The position numbers and the translations under genes are program-made. A model generated the notes under the pieces. It searched no databases. It saw only the letters and a list, made by a program, of their open reading frames with translations, and was not told where the DNA came from. Positions 43,869 through 53,553 of a stretch of 64,000 nucleotides of DNA are shown here, in pieces. Numbering within the stretch: position 1 is the stretch's first letter; every line of letters begins with the position of its first letter. This stretch comes from Cupriavidus pampae. Its GTDB lineage: Bacteria > Pseudomonadota > Gammaproteobacteria > Burkholderiales > Burkholderiaceae. The stretch covers positions 248,001 to 312,000 of the forward strand of contig NZ_CAJZAG010000011.1 in the NCBI RefSeq assembly GCF_914271485.1, given 5' to 3'.

Positions 43869-43996
43869 GCTTCTGTCCTTTTCCTGAGCCGGAGCGGCTG
43901 ATGCCGCCTGATGCCAATGTACAAACCGCTGCGCTCTGGATAAAGTTAGAAGCATGAGAGGCACTCGTTCAAAAAAGAGCGCAATCCCGCGCCATG

Positions 43997-44965
43997 CTAC
44001 GACGGCTTCGCGGAAGATTTCTTTTTCCGGTCGTTGCGTTGCCGATTGCCCGTGGGTGCCCGCTCGGGTTGTATCAAACCCAAATCTGCGATGGTGCTGG
44101 CGGCGAACTCAATGAACGCAGACACAGCGCGTGGCAGTTGTCGGCGGCTGTGATAAACCAAATGAACCCCGATGGCGCCTGACGAGTAGTCGGGAAGGAC
44201 CCAACTCAGTCGCCGGCTCTCCACGAGCGGCCTGGTGAGCGCCGACGGCAATAGCGCGATGCCCATGCCGGCTACCGCTCCAGCGAGCTGCGCCGAAGAT
44301 GTGTTGGCCTGAAATGGACCATCTACCTCGACGGTTGCCACCGACTTGCTCCCTCCGCCGAGGCGCCAGATAGTCCGCGGCCCCCCCCGGGAAGGGGAGG
44401 TCACGCAGTCATGCTTCGCCAGGTCACTAAGTTCCGTGGGCCTCCCGCGTCGCGCCAGATACTCTGGGCTTGCTACGAGCGTCGCCGAACTCGTACCCAG
44501 CTTGCGGGCGAAGAGCGTGGGATCCTGGTCGCCTCCGCGCAGGGCAACGTCTATGCCCTCGCCGAGCAGGTCCACACGCGCATCGTTGAGTTCAAACTCG
44601 AAGCGCACACGCGGATTGGCCGTGACGAAGCGGGCGAGGGCATCGGCCGGAAACCATTCGAAGAAGTCCACTGGCACGGCCACTCGCACGCGACCAGCGA
44701 CTTCATTGGCGACCTCGGCGACCTGCCCCGCAGCGCGCATCAGCGCATCAATCTGATCCGCCGATTCCGCAAAGAAATTTCTGCCCGCATCCGTCAGCAC
44801 CAGCCGTCTCGTGGTGCGTTGCATCAACCGGGTTCCAAGAGCGACTTCCAGCGACTGTACGCGACGGCTTGCCGTGCTGGGTGGCATGCCCAAACGCCGT
44901 CCCGCTTCGGCAAAGCTGCCTGCCCGGATGACGTTGACGAACAGGGCAATGTCATTGAGATCCAT
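43997..44965 (-). CDS. LysR-family transcriptional regulator
   Basis: 322 residues. The N-terminal HTH reads DIALFVNVIRAGSFAEAGRRLGMPPSTASRRVQSLE, of the CrgA/AphB-like branch. The last 25 residues are basic (GNRQRNDRKKKSSAKPS), which is unusual for the family. It is divergent from an FMN reductase-pirin-nitroreductase operon starting at 45105 and is probably its regulator. ATG 44965 gives the common MDLND start. Confidence 0.88.
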   Translation of the reverse strand: MDLNDIALFVNVIRAGSFAEAGRRLGMPPSTASRRVQSLEVALGTRLMQRTTRRLVLTDAGRNFFAESADQIDALMRAAGQVAEVANEVAGRVRVAVPVDFFEWFPADALARFVTANPRVRFEFELNDARVDLLGEGIDVALRGGDQDPTLFARKLGTSSATLVASPEYLARRGRPTELSDLAKHDCVTSPSRGGPRTIWRLGGGSKSVATVEVDGPFQANTSSAQLAGAVAGMGIALLPSALTRPLVESRRLSWVLPDYSSGAIGVHLVYHSRRQLPRAVSAFIEFAASTIADLGLIQPERAPTGNRQRNDRKKKSSAKPS

Positions 44966-45104
44966 CGATACTCCGGTACGAGATTTCAATTACTAACGAT
45001 AGTGCACGAGTCCATTTCATTGTGCCGTATTTTTCTACAACCCGGGTTTTCTTACATTGGTTCCAAGCGCAGTCCAGCGCTCGACATCAACTCAGGAGCC
45101 CGGC

Positions 45105-45695
45105 ATGACAAACGTTTCCGTAATCATCGGCAGCACCCGTGAACATCGCTTCTCCGACGCGCCGGCGCGCTGGATCAAGGAGCATCTGGATCGACGCGAC
45201 GGCGTGACAGCACGCGTCCTCGATCTCCGCGATTTTCCGCTACCGTTCTTCGATAGCGCCATGCTTCCCGGCATTCCGGGTCGTCCGCAGTACGACAACA
45301 AAGCGGTGCAGGAATGGACCGCGGCCATTGCCGCTTCCGACGCCTTCGTCGTTGCAACGCCCGAATACAACTTCGCACCCCCGGCTGTCCTGAAGAATGC
45401 GCTGGACTGGGTATATGCCGAGTGGCAACGGAAGCCGATCGGCTTCGTGAGCTGGGGCAGTGTAGGTGGAGCCCGCGCAGTACAACAATTGCGCGAGATT
45501 TCTGTCGAGCTACAGATGGCCCCGATCCGGCATGCCGTGCACCTCCCAGTTGAAGCAATTTTTGCGCACTTCCAAGGCAACGCCGATCAGATTGCGGCCA
45601 CGCTGAAAGCGAAGGACGAACACGCGACCGCACTGGTGGACGACCTTCTCTGGTGGGCTTCCGCCCTAAAGACCGCTCGCACCATTACGGCATAA
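45105..45695 (+). CDS. NADPH-dependent FMN reductase family protein
   Basis: 196 residues with a flavodoxin-like fold: VIIGSTREHRFSDAPARWI at the phosphate loop, VVATPEYNFAPPAVLKNALDWVY (the PEYN motif) and VSWGSVGGARAVQQLR. It reduces FMN, quinones or azo compounds with NADPH. AGGAG precedes the ATG. It heads a three-gene operon with pirin and a nitroreductase-type enzyme, which suggests quinone or electrophile stress handling. Confidence 0.89.
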   Translation: MTNVSVIIGSTREHRFSDAPARWIKEHLDRRDGVTARVLDLRDFPLPFFDSAMLPGIPGRPQYDNKAVQEWTAAIAASDAFVVATPEYNFAPPAVLKNALDWVYAEWQRKPIGFVSWGSVGGARAVQQLREISVELQMAPIRHAVHLPVEAIFAHFQGNADQIAATLKAKDEHATALVDDLLWWASALKTARTITA

Positions 45696-45708
45696 GGGGA
45701 CCCACATT

Positions 45709-46566
45709 ATGTCGCTCGTCGCTGAAGATAGAAAAGTACAACGCCGCGCTATCGCGCACCGCGCCGACGGCCGTAAGAACGGGCCTGCGACCCGCCTGAT
45801 GAGCCCGTCCGACCTTGGGCAGTTTCTTAAACCGTTCGTGTTTCTGGATTTCTTTGATATGAAAGGGCCGCCATTCGTGGGGCCGCTTCACCCTCACTCC
45901 GGTATTGCCACGCTGTCGTTTCTGATTGACGGCCGCATGGACCTCATCGATCCCGATGGAAACACCGTGGTGTTGCCGAGCGGTGGGATCGAATGGATGC
46001 AGGCTGGCAAGGGGATGTGGCACGGTGGAAGCGTGGGCGACCCTGACCACGGCCGTGTGCGTGGATATCAGCTCTGGGTCGCACTTCCGCCCGACCTCGA
46101 ACTTGGTCCGACCGTAGCGGCTTTCCAGGCGACTGAAGATATCGCCAGTGCCGGCCCGGCACGCGTACTGTTGGGCGGATACGGCAATGCACAAAGTGCC
46201 ATTGCCGCTCCATCGCCGATGAATGTTCTGGCGGTAAAGCTAAAGGCCGGGGAAAGCTGGACATACCAGCCGCCGCCGGGGCACATCGTGCTGTGGGCAT
46301 CGCCGGCCGAAGGAAGCGTGCTGGCGAACGGTGAGCCGTTGCGCGCAGAAGAGCTGGTCGCCTTTGAGCGCTCGCATCGGACAGTGGAATTCGAAGCCGT
46401 TACGGACACGCAATTCCTCCTCGGCTCCGCAGTGCCCCACGAGTACCCGCTGTCTTTGGGCTACTACTCCGTTCACACCTCGCCATCCGCACTTCGCATC
46501 GGCGAGGAACATATCGACGCCATTGGCCGCCGCCTGCTCAGGGAAGGCCGGATCAGCAAGTCGTAA
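45709..46566 (+). CDS. Pirin-family protein
   Basis: 285 residues with the bicupin pirin fold. The metal ligands lie in PHPHSGIATLSFLIDG and the later Glu/His of GGIEWMQAGKGMWHGG. Pirins bind Fe(II); some are quercetinases. AAGGGGA precedes the ATG, 13 bases after the reductase stop. A second pirin gene lies at 52637. Confidence 0.88.
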   Translation: MSLVAEDRKVQRRAIAHRADGRKNGPATRLMSPSDLGQFLKPFVFLDFFDMKGPPFVGPLHPHSGIATLSFLIDGRMDLIDPDGNTVVLPSGGIEWMQAGKGMWHGGSVGDPDHGRVRGYQLWVALPPDLELGPTVAAFQATEDIASAGPARVLLGGYGNAQSAIAAPSPMNVLAVKLKAGESWTYQPPPGHIVLWASPAEGSVLANGEPLRAEELVAFERSHRTVEFEAVTDTQFLLGSAVPHEYPLSLGYYSVHTSPSALRIGEEHIDAIGRRLLREGRISKS

Positions 46567-46589
46567 TGACTCACGCCAGAGGAACAAAC

Positions 46590-47192
46590 ATGTCTGCCCG
46601 TCAGCCAATCGCCCAGGCCTCCCTTGCGCAGTTGTTCACGGATGCGCGATCTCATCACCACTGGACCGATCGAGAAGTGTCGGACGACACCCTGCGCACC
46701 CTCTATGAACTGATTAAATGGGGACCCACTAGTGGGAACCTGCAGCCGGCGCGCCTCGTCTTCGTCCGATCGGCGGCAGGCCGTCGAAAGCTGTATCCCG
46801 CGCTGGAAGGGATGGGCAGCAACCTGCGCCAGGTAAATGAAGCACCAGTGACCGTGATCATCGCGCAGGATGCAAGGTTCTTCGACGACGCGCCTCGGCT
46901 CTTTCCACGCATGAACGTGAAGCCGATGTTCGAGGCCGATGCGGCGTTCGCCGAGTCAATCGCGTACCGCAGCAGTTCGCTGACAGGTGCCTACCTGATG
47001 CTCGCGGCGCGCGGCCTTGGCGTCGATGTTTGCCCCATGTCGGGCTTCCATAACGCCGTTCTGGACGATGCGTTCTTCAAGGGGACCACATGGAAGGCCA
47101 ATTTCATCTGCACCCTCGGCTACGGCGACGATGCGAAGCTTCACCCGCGCGATCCCCGCTTGAACTTCGAAGAAGCTTGCCAGTTGGCATGA
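46590..47192 (+). CDS. Nitroreductase-family protein, malonic semialdehyde reductase (RutE/HadB)-like
   Basis: 200 residues. The FMN-binding nitroreductase fold has TLYELIKWGPTSGNLQPARLVFV and AYRSSSLTGAYLMLAARGLGVDVCPMSGFHN, as in RutE. It reduces malonic semialdehyde or similar carbonyl or nitro compounds with NAD(P)H. ATG 46590 follows GAGGAAC. It converges on the acyl-CoA dehydrogenase-like gene with a two-base gap. Confidence 0.85.
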   Translation: MSARQPIAQASLAQLFTDARSHHHWTDREVSDDTLRTLYELIKWGPTSGNLQPARLVFVRSAAGRRKLYPALEGMGSNLRQVNEAPVTVIIAQDARFFDDAPRLFPRMNVKPMFEADAAFAESIAYRSSSLTGAYLMLAARGLGVDVCPMSGFHNAVLDDAFFKGTTWKANFICTLGYGDDAKLHPRDPRLNFEEACQLA

Positions 47193-47194
47193 AC

Positions 47195-48358
47195 TCAGCC
47201 GACCTGATCTACGAGCAGCTTCCCGGCCTTGTGGTAGTGCCGTGGCAGCACGAGGTTATGCTGTGCGGCAACGTGGATGTCGCGCAGCCGCCGCTGCAAT
47301 GGAGATTGCTCGTACAACCCGGCGCTGCCTGCCAACTGAAAGCACTTGTCCACCACGCTGCGACACGTGGATACCGTCCAGATCGCCGTCTGGCTTCCCT
47401 CAACAAGCCTGGCGTCAGTCGCTAGCGTCCCTTCCCGGGCATGTTGCCAGTGGCTTCGCGTCTGCTGCATCAGTGCCGCGCGCGCGGCGCGCACATGAGC
47501 ATGGACCTCACCCAGATCGCGTTGAAACGCTTCGGTGTCGCGCATCGGCGCGGTGGAACGTTCCTGCCGCCTGCCACTTCGTGCGATGGCCAGCAGATCA
47601 TCCACTGCCCCCTCCGCGATACCAAGCGAGATAGCCGCATGCATCAGAACGAACATCTGCGGAGGACCGGCGTACAACGGGCCCGCTGCCCAGCGATCCG
47701 GCTGGGTAAGGTCGAACATGTCCGTGTCCGGATCGATGATGGCATCGAGTGCAATATCGTCGCTGCCAGTACCCTTGAGCCCGGGGACGTGCCACGTATC
47801 GAGAATGTTCCAACGCTCTGCCGGCAAGAGCACGACGCGGACCTGAGTTGGGCCTTCTTCTGTGGCATCGTCGGGTACATAGCGGCAGAACCCCAGCATC
47901 CAGGAAGCGTGGCGGCACACGCTGGCAAACGGCCACTGACCGTGAGCGCGCCAATGTCCGTCCCGCTGTTCGATGGTGCCGCGCAACTGGGTGGTGCCGG
48001 CGACGATGGTATCGGGGTGGCTCCCGTAGATGCGTTCGAACGCGTGGCGCGGAAGCATTGTCGAGAACAGCGCCGAGCCCGCGCCGATCATCGTGGTCCA
48101 GCCCACGGAGGCATCACATCGTGCCAGCCCGCTCATGACCTCGAGGATCTCTGGCAGATCGAGCTCGAGACCACCATATGCCTTCGGCAGAAGCATGCGG
48201 AAGATGCCGGCGGATGTCATTTGCGCAACGAGGTCCGCAGGAACGTTCCGCGCTGCCTCGATCTCGGGTGCGCGCGCCGTAATCGTGGCCTTCAGGCTGC
48301 CGAGCGCAGCCGCGAAGTCATGATGCGAGAGTTCATTCAAACCAGTCACCTTTTCCAT
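47195..48358 (-). CDS. Acyl-CoA dehydrogenase-fold flavoprotein (HsaA/HpaH-type monooxygenase-like)
   Basis: 387 residues. The N-terminal helical domain has ILPKAYGGLELDLPEILEV-like sequence; SGLARCDASVGWTTMIGAGSA and the Acyl-CoA_dh_2-type C-terminus (DRLFQLAGSAGLYEQSPLQRRLRD-like) match flavin monooxygenases such as HsaA. There is no obvious dehydrogenase catalytic Glu. The reductase could be the FMN reductase at 45105, convergent to it. ATG 48358 is the natural start. Confidence 0.83.
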   Translation of the reverse strand: MEKVTGLNELSHHDFAAALGSLKATITARAPEIEAARNVPADLVAQMTSAGIFRMLLPKAYGGLELDLPEILEVMSGLARCDASVGWTTMIGAGSALFSTMLPRHAFERIYGSHPDTIVAGTTQLRGTIEQRDGHWRAHGQWPFASVCRHASWMLGFCRYVPDDATEEGPTQVRVVLLPAERWNILDTWHVPGLKGTGSDDIALDAIIDPDTDMFDLTQPDRWAAGPLYAGPPQMFVLMHAAISLGIAEGAVDDLLAIARSGRRQERSTAPMRDTEAFQRDLGEVHAHVRAARAALMQQTRSHWQHAREGTLATDARLVEGSQTAIWTVSTCRSVVDKCFQLAGSAGLYEQSPLQRRLRDIHVAAQHNLVLPRHYHKAGKLLVDQVG

Positions 48359-48550
48359 TGCGTGGGGACACATGCAGCGAAGTTCGAGTTTAAGCAGGCT
48401 CTCCCATCGGCTTTTGTCAAACCGAACGCTTACCGACTCCGGGAGAAACTGCGACGAGCAAGACAGAATTTCGCTGCACGCGGTATCGGGCGGCTGGCGC
48501 AACGCCCTACATTCGCATGACTCGATAACGCAGAGCAATCTGGAGCCAGC

Positions 48551-49498
48551 ATGAAGATCACCGCACTGGCGGGATTCGTCGCAACCGCCATCGCCATCGC
48601 CATCGCGGATGCCGCGCAGGCGGCCACCATCACCTATCAGACGGTCGCAGTCGACGGCGTCAACATCGCCTATCGGGAATCCGGAGATCGTGAAAGGCCC
48701 ACCATCCTGCTGCTACATGGCGTCCCCAGTTCATCGCGCATGTACGACGCACTGATGCGCAAGCTTGGCGACAAGTACCATCTGATCGCCCCAGACTATC
48801 CTGGCTTCGGCAACAGCGCGGCGCCGAGCCCAGAGTCCTTCACCTATACCTTCGACAATCTCGCGCGCGTCATGCAGCGATTCACAGACGCCGTGGGCGT
48901 GCGGCGCTATGCCCTCTTCATGCAGGACTACGGCGCGCCGATCGGCATGCGGCTGGCCGAGGCCCGCGCCGACGCCGTACAGGCGCTCATCTTTCAGAAC
49001 GGCAATGTGTACGAAGCCGGACTGGGAGCCATGTGGGCGCAACGCAAGGCGTTCTGGGCAGATCGCGCGGCGCACGAGAGCGAAGTCGTGCGCGTGCATC
49101 AGTCACTAGGCGCTACGCGCGCGCGTCATGTCGGAAGCGACCCCAATGTGCTCGCCTACGACCCCGATCTGTGGATGGACGAACACGCCTACTTGAACCG
49201 GCCGGGCCAAGCTCGCATCCAGGCCGACCTGATCTTCGACTACCAGCAGAACATCGCTGCCTATCCCCGCTGGCAGGCGTGGCTGCGTCAGAAACAGTTA
49301 CCAACGCTCGTGGTCTGGGGCAAGCACGATCTGGCGTTCACGGTGCCCGGCGCCGAAGCATTCCGCCAGGACAACGTTGCCGCTGACGTCCACGTCCTCG
49401 ACGGTGGTCATTTCGTCATGGATACGAAGCTGGAGGAAGTGGCAACGATCACCGACAACTTCATGCAACAACTCAACCGCAGCACATCACAACGTTGA
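48551..49498 (+). CDS. Exported alpha/beta hydrolase with Asp nucleophile (epoxide hydrolase/haloalkane dehalogenase-like)
   Basis: 315 residues. A signal peptide ends near IADAAQAAT. The core has LLLHGVPSSS, an elbow FMQDYGAPIG in which Asp replaces Ser, an acid in VWGKHDLAF and the His in LDGGHFVMD. Asp nucleophiles are typical of epoxide hydrolases and dehalogenases. A putative export signal is unusual for the latter. GGAG precedes ATG 48551. Confidence 0.86.
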   Translation: MKITALAGFVATAIAIAIADAAQAATITYQTVAVDGVNIAYRESGDRERPTILLLHGVPSSSRMYDALMRKLGDKYHLIAPDYPGFGNSAAPSPESFTYTFDNLARVMQRFTDAVGVRRYALFMQDYGAPIGMRLAEARADAVQALIFQNGNVYEAGLGAMWAQRKAFWADRAAHESEVVRVHQSLGATRARHVGSDPNVLAYDPDLWMDEHAYLNRPGQARIQADLIFDYQQNIAAYPRWQAWLRQKQLPTLVVWGKHDLAFTVPGAEAFRQDNVAADVHVLDGGHFVMDTKLEEVATITDNFMQQLNRSTSQR

Positions 49499-49514
49499 AC
49501 ATCAAGGACCTGCC

Positions 49515-49991
49515 ATGTCGAACACAGAAATACGCCACCCCGTCCCGCCCTTCAACCGCGAAACTGCGCTGACCAAGGTCCGTCTTGCGGAGGATGGCTG
49601 GAACACTCGTGATGCCGAGCGGGTCTCGCTTGCCTATACCACCGACAGCGCATGGCGCAACCGGGCGGAGTTCGCCACCGGGCGCCGGGAGATCGTGGAT
49701 TTTCTTACGCGCAAATGGAACAGGGAGCTGGACTACCGTCTGATCAAGGAGCTCTGGGCATTCGAAGGAAACCGGATCGCCGTGCGCTATGCCTACGAGT
49801 GGCATGACGACTCCAATCATTGGTTCCGCTCCTACGGCAATGAGAATTGGGAGTTCGACGAGAACGGCCTGATGCAGCGCCGTTTCGCATGCATCAACGA
49901 TCTGCCGATCAAGGAGTCCGAGCGGAAGTTCCACTGGCCCCTCGGGCGTCGCCCCGACGACCATCCGGGCCTCACCGAACTAGGACTGTAA
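49515..49991 (+). CDS. DUF1348/SnoaL-like nuclear-transport-factor-2-fold protein
   Basis: 158 residues. Blocks are VRLAEDGWNTRDAERVSLAYTTDSAWRNRAEF, FLTRKWNRELDYRLIKELWAFEGNRIAVRYAYEWHDDSNHWFRSYGNENWEF and LMQRRFACINDLPI. These are highly conserved in DUF1348, whose activity is unknown. It begins 17 bases after the hydrolase and is probably co-transcribed. Confidence 0.88.
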   Translation: MSNTEIRHPVPPFNRETALTKVRLAEDGWNTRDAERVSLAYTTDSAWRNRAEFATGRREIVDFLTRKWNRELDYRLIKELWAFEGNRIAVRYAYEWHDDSNHWFRSYGNENWEFDENGLMQRRFACINDLPIKESERKFHWPLGRRPDDHPGLTELGL

Positions 49992-50151
49992 GCCCCGACG
50001 TATCTGGCTATCCGCTGACCCGCGAGCTTTGGCGATGTCCGAAGAGGTACCCGTGACTCTAGACAACGCGGACATCGTTCTTTTTTGCTCGCACCGCACC
50101 GTACCTCACCGTACGTTACGCAGTAACGATGGGCCTGAAAGCGCCCGCAGC

Positions 50152-51051
50152 TTAGTTGAGGTGCTGGTGGGTACGAAGCTGATGCACCAGCAGGTCGATG
50201 AAGTTCCGCACCTTGGACGACCCGAGACGGCTCTCGCGGTGCACCACATAGACCGGCCATGGAGCCTCCCCGTATTCATCGAGTATCGTCTGCAAGCGTC
50301 CGCTGTTCAGTTCGTTGGGCACCATATAGGAAAACAGCCGGCAAATGCCTACCCCCGCGAGCGCAGCCTCGACCGCCGAGTCGTTGCTCGTGACTGACAG
50401 CCGCGGCGTGGTGCGGACCAGCGTAGGCTCCTCGGACGCGCCAAATCTCCACTCCGCGCGTCCGGGCACCCCCGTCGCCGAGATGATCGTGTGGCGCAGC
50501 AGATCTGCCGGGTGCTGCGGCATGCCGTGCGTTCGCAAATAGTCCGGCGAAGCGCACAGAACATGGCGCACTTGCCCTACCCGCAATGCCTTGAGGCTGG
50601 AATCTGGCAAATGCCCGATGCGCACCGCTACGTCGATGCCCTCATCCGTCAGATTCACCGCACGGTCGAGGAACACAGCGGACACTTCGACCTCGGGATA
50701 CTCCTTCAAGAAATGGACGATGGAAGGCATGACAAAAGCCTTGCCGAACAGCACCGATGCCGTAACCGAGAGATTGCCCCTCGGAGACGCATTAATGCCC
50801 ACCGCGGCCTCGTTGGCCTCCATGATGCTTACGAGAATGTTCCTTGCATCGTCGAGGTATCGGCGGCCTGCCTCGGTCAAGCGAACACTGCGCGTGGTAC
50901 GCGCTAGAAGCTTCACCCCTAACCGCTCTTCGAGGGCGGCAACGGCGCGCGTGATCGCAGCGGGGGAAAGGTCAAGACGTCTGGCAGCAGCGGCAAAGCT
51001 TTCGACCTCTCCCACCGCCACGAAGACGGTCATCAGATGTACGTGATCCAT
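50152..51051 (-). CDS. LysR-family transcriptional regulator
   Basis: 299 residues. HTH: HLMTVFVAVGEVESFAAAARRLDLSPAAITRAVAALEERLG. The effector domain (residues about 90-290) is standard. It is convergent with the DUF1348 gene and divergent from the small DNA-binding-like gene region. Target unknown. The 217-base region 51052-51268 after its start holds its promoter and shows nothing else clear. Confidence 0.88.
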   Translation of the reverse strand: MDHVHLMTVFVAVGEVESFAAAARRLDLSPAAITRAVAALEERLGVKLLARTTRSVRLTEAGRRYLDDARNILVSIMEANEAAVGINASPRGNLSVTASVLFGKAFVMPSIVHFLKEYPEVEVSAVFLDRAVNLTDEGIDVAVRIGHLPDSSLKALRVGQVRHVLCASPDYLRTHGMPQHPADLLRHTIISATGVPGRAEWRFGASEEPTLVRTTPRLSVTSNDSAVEAALAGVGICRLFSYMVPNELNSGRLQTILDEYGEAPWPVYVVHRESRLGSSKVRNFIDLLVHQLRTHQHLN

Positions 51052-51268
51052 TCTTACACTCTGCGAAATGATGAGTGGCAGTTAGTTCGTACTCGAAATT
51101 ATTTCGCAGAAATGTTAGGTCGACAATACAGGCCGCGTGCCCGTCGGGCATACGGATACCACACGACTTGAAATTATCGCGGAGGCGGGTTATGTATTTC
51201 TCCTATGATTTCGTTTGATGGACGAGGCATTTTCAAAAATATCTGTTTAATAAATATGCGCCGCACAT

Positions 51269-51556
51269 TCACATTGCCTGACTGCCGTCGTTACGCAGTA
51301 ACGAAGATTTTTCGATGCGCTCCTCGAAGAACCGCACACGTTCCTCTTCGTTCAACTGACTCAGCAATGCCGTCGCGCGTTCGTTGATGATTCTCTCCAG
51401 CATCTCGACGATCGTTAGCCGGAAGTACGCTGCCAATCGATCCAGGTTGCGCTTGGTGGATATCGACACGTAGCAGTTCAGGCGTTCGTGGCGGCCGCCC
51501 CTCCCCGTTCGTCGCGCGCGATACGATCGCTGGCGCTCTGCGTTGGTTTTTGCCAT
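51269..51556 (-). CDS. Small DNA-binding-like protein, 95 aa (ribbon-helix-helix type)
   Basis: Basic N-terminus (AKTNAERQRSYRARRTGRGGRHERLN), then NCYVSISTKRNLDRLAAYFRLTIVEMLERIINE. This pattern (an ERQRxYRxR start and a short strand before two helices) resembles plasmid and phage RHH regulators. ATG 51556 is preferred over 51619. It stands alone and is divergent from the LysR gene at 51650. It suggests past mobile-element traffic near the transposon. Confidence 0.7.
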   Translation of the reverse strand: MAKTNAERQRSYRARRTGRGGRHERLNCYVSISTKRNLDRLAAYFRLTIVEMLERIINERATALLSQLNEEERVRFFEERIEKSSLLRNDGSQAM

Positions 51557-51649
51557 GCGGCAATGATCCTCGGCTTTCGCGTGCGGATAAACATGGTATT
51601 TTGGAAAGCATTGATCCACCTATGAAGCAATGCAAGCGGACGCAACGAG

Positions 51650-52522
51650 ATGGATGACTATTTGAACGACATGGCGCTCTTCGTTGAAGTCGTCAAGGCC
51701 AAGGGATTTCGAAAAGCGGCTGAAACAGTTGGCATGCCAAATTCGACTTTATCGCGGCGCATCACGAACCTGGAGAAAGCGATTGGTCTGCGATTGCTTC
51801 ATCGCACCACACGCAAGCTTGAGTTGACAGAGGCGGGGCAGGTTTACTTCACCCGCTGCAAGCGCATTGTCGATGAAGCCCGGCTTGCTCACGAGCACCT
51901 GGGCGAGATGCTCGCTCAGCCTAGCGGCTTGCTGCGTGCATCGATGTCGGTGGACTTTTCCCAGGTCTATCTGGCGCCGCTGATCGCCGAATTCTCGCGG
52001 CTATACCCCGCTATCTCGTTCGACCTCGACCTCACCCCGCGAAGGGTGGATATGGTCAGCGATCCGTTCGACGTGGCCATCCGCATGGGAGAGTCCGGGG
52101 ATTCTCAATTGATTGCACGTCCCATTACCACCCTCATCCCGCAGTTGTTCGCCTCGCCGGGATATCTGAAGGAACACGGTGAACCGGCGACGCCGGCAGA
52201 GCTGAGTTCACACCAATGCTTCACCATGTTGAGGGCAGCCTCGTGGGCGTTGACGGATGGGACGCGCAGCATGACGGTGCCGGTCGGCGGCAGATTCACG
52301 CTCAACAACGTTGGATTGATACGCCGCTTTGCCACGCTGGATCTGGGCATCGCCATGGTGTCCAAGGGTGTGATGGCCGAAGAGGTCGCGAACGGAAAGT
52401 TGCGGCGGATCCTGCCGCAGTGGCATGGTCATCCGCAGACGGTCTACGCCATCACCGAGACCCGGCTTCTGCCGGCGAAGACTCAGCGTTTTATCGACTT
52501 CCTTCGCGACCGGCTCTCGTAG
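51650..52522 (+). CDS. LysR-family transcriptional regulator
   Basis: 290 residues. HTH: LNDMALFVEVVKAKGFRKAAETVGMPNSTLSRRITNLEKAIGLRLLHRT. The effector domain is standard. It is followed 114 bases later by a pirin gene on the same strand, which it may control. Its HTH resembles the LysR at 43997, and each lies next to a pirin gene. Confidence 0.9.
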   Translation: MDDYLNDMALFVEVVKAKGFRKAAETVGMPNSTLSRRITNLEKAIGLRLLHRTTRKLELTEAGQVYFTRCKRIVDEARLAHEHLGEMLAQPSGLLRASMSVDFSQVYLAPLIAEFSRLYPAISFDLDLTPRRVDMVSDPFDVAIRMGESGDSQLIARPITTLIPQLFASPGYLKEHGEPATPAELSSHQCFTMLRAASWALTDGTRSMTVPVGGRFTLNNVGLIRRFATLDLGIAMVSKGVMAEEVANGKLRRILPQWHGHPQTVYAITETRLLPAKTQRFIDFLRDRLS

Positions 52523-52636
52523 GCTCGCCGCCGCCGCGATTCTTGCTCGGGGAGAAAGTCTCAATTACGTCGCGCCTCATTCCCCTCAGTCTGCCGCACA
52601 CTAAGAATCGGCCTCTCATTGGCAGCGTGAGTCGCT

Positions 52637-53377
52637 ATGCTCGTCACCACCCACCTCAAGCCGCATCAATACAACGATCAGTTCCTCGCCCACGCATTGC
52701 GTGGGGCCGCCTCCCTGATCGATCCGTTCATAGGCGTCGATCACGTTTGGATTCGCGGACCCGTGTTCCCGATGAATCGCTACGTGGGCATGTCATACCT
52801 GACGTATCTCTTTCCGGACTCGGCGACTGGTCTGGATCATCGCAACTCGCTGGGCGATCACCAACTGATAGCGCCGGGGGCATTGCACTGGACAACGGCC
52901 GGCACCGGAATCGAGATTGACGAACAACCCGTCGACGCTAGCAAGGTGCTCCATTGCCTGCGGATCTCTATCGATCTCGCCGAGGCAAGGCGGGCGACCA
53001 ATCCGCGCACATTGAGGCTGGAGGCGGAGGATGTACTGTCCGTCGAGTCAGCCGGAGCGGTCGTTCGTGTGCTCCTCGGCAGATTCGGCAACGCTCGTTC
53101 TCCGCTCGGGCCGCCTACCGACGTAACCTTGCTCGACATCTCGCTAACGCGGCGCGCGTCGATCGAGATCATCATCTCGGCGGGGCAACGCGCATTCTTC
53201 TTGCCCATCGCCGGTGAGATCACCGTCGACGACCAGCAATTCAGCGCGAGTGAGTTCCGCATCCCGGTCTTTCTCAGCCAGGCATCTCCGCGCAGGGTCT
53301 TGGTCAGATCGTCTTCCGATGAACGCGCACAAGCCGTTTTCTTCACCGGCCCGCCGCTTGCAGCGAAGTGCCGTTGA
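52637..53377 (+). CDS. Pirin-family protein
   Basis: 246 residues, shorter than the pirin at 45709. Its N-terminal cupin lacks the classical PHPHSG motif; SLIDPFIGVDHVWIRGPVFPMNRYVGMSYLTYLFPDSATG replaces it, so Fe ligands may be altered. It has the second-cupin stretch AGQRAFFLPIAGEITVDDQQFSASEF. It ends 163 bases before the transposon end; the terminator between them may serve it. Confidence 0.75.
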   Translation: MLVTTHLKPHQYNDQFLAHALRGAASLIDPFIGVDHVWIRGPVFPMNRYVGMSYLTYLFPDSATGLDHRNSLGDHQLIAPGALHWTTAGTGIEIDEQPVDASKVLHCLRISIDLAEARRATNPRTLRLEAEDVLSVESAGAVVRVLLGRFGNARSPLGPPTDVTLLDISLTRRASIEIIISAGQRAFFLPIAGEITVDDQQFSASEFRIPVFLSQASPRRVLVRSSSDERAQAVFFTGPPLAAKCR

Positions 53378-53544
53378 TCAGAGCCTTGACGGCATTCGCT
53401 AGCTCGGTTTGAGGAGACGGCAGTCCGGCCCGAAGAAGTCCGGGAACAACAGCGTTTGAGATTGCAGCCTGTCCGTGCCCGCGTGCATAAAGGCAAAAAA
53501 AGACCCGCTCTGAACTGCGGGTCTTTTTTTGCAACATGATTGAA
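53378..53544. other. Flank between the pirin gene and the transposon end
   Basis: This 167-base stretch contains no convincing gene. Its last 50 bases are a strong bidirectional terminator, and the five bases before the element (TTGAA, 53540-53544) would be the target duplication if a matching copy lies at the far end. Confidence 0.5.
53495..53530. terminator. Symmetrical bidirectional terminator next to the insertion site
   Basis: AAAGACCCGC and GCGGGTCTTT form a 10-bp stem around TCTGAACT, with A7 on one side and T7 on the other, so it works on either strand. The transposon end begins 15 bases past it. Confidence 0.88.
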
Positions 53545-53553
53545 TGTGCCCTT

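Noticed and set aside
53343..53537. A 64-codon minus-strand ORF between pirin and the transposon
   Set aside because: Its start lies inside the terminator and it overlaps the pirin 3' end; no ribosome site or family resemblance.
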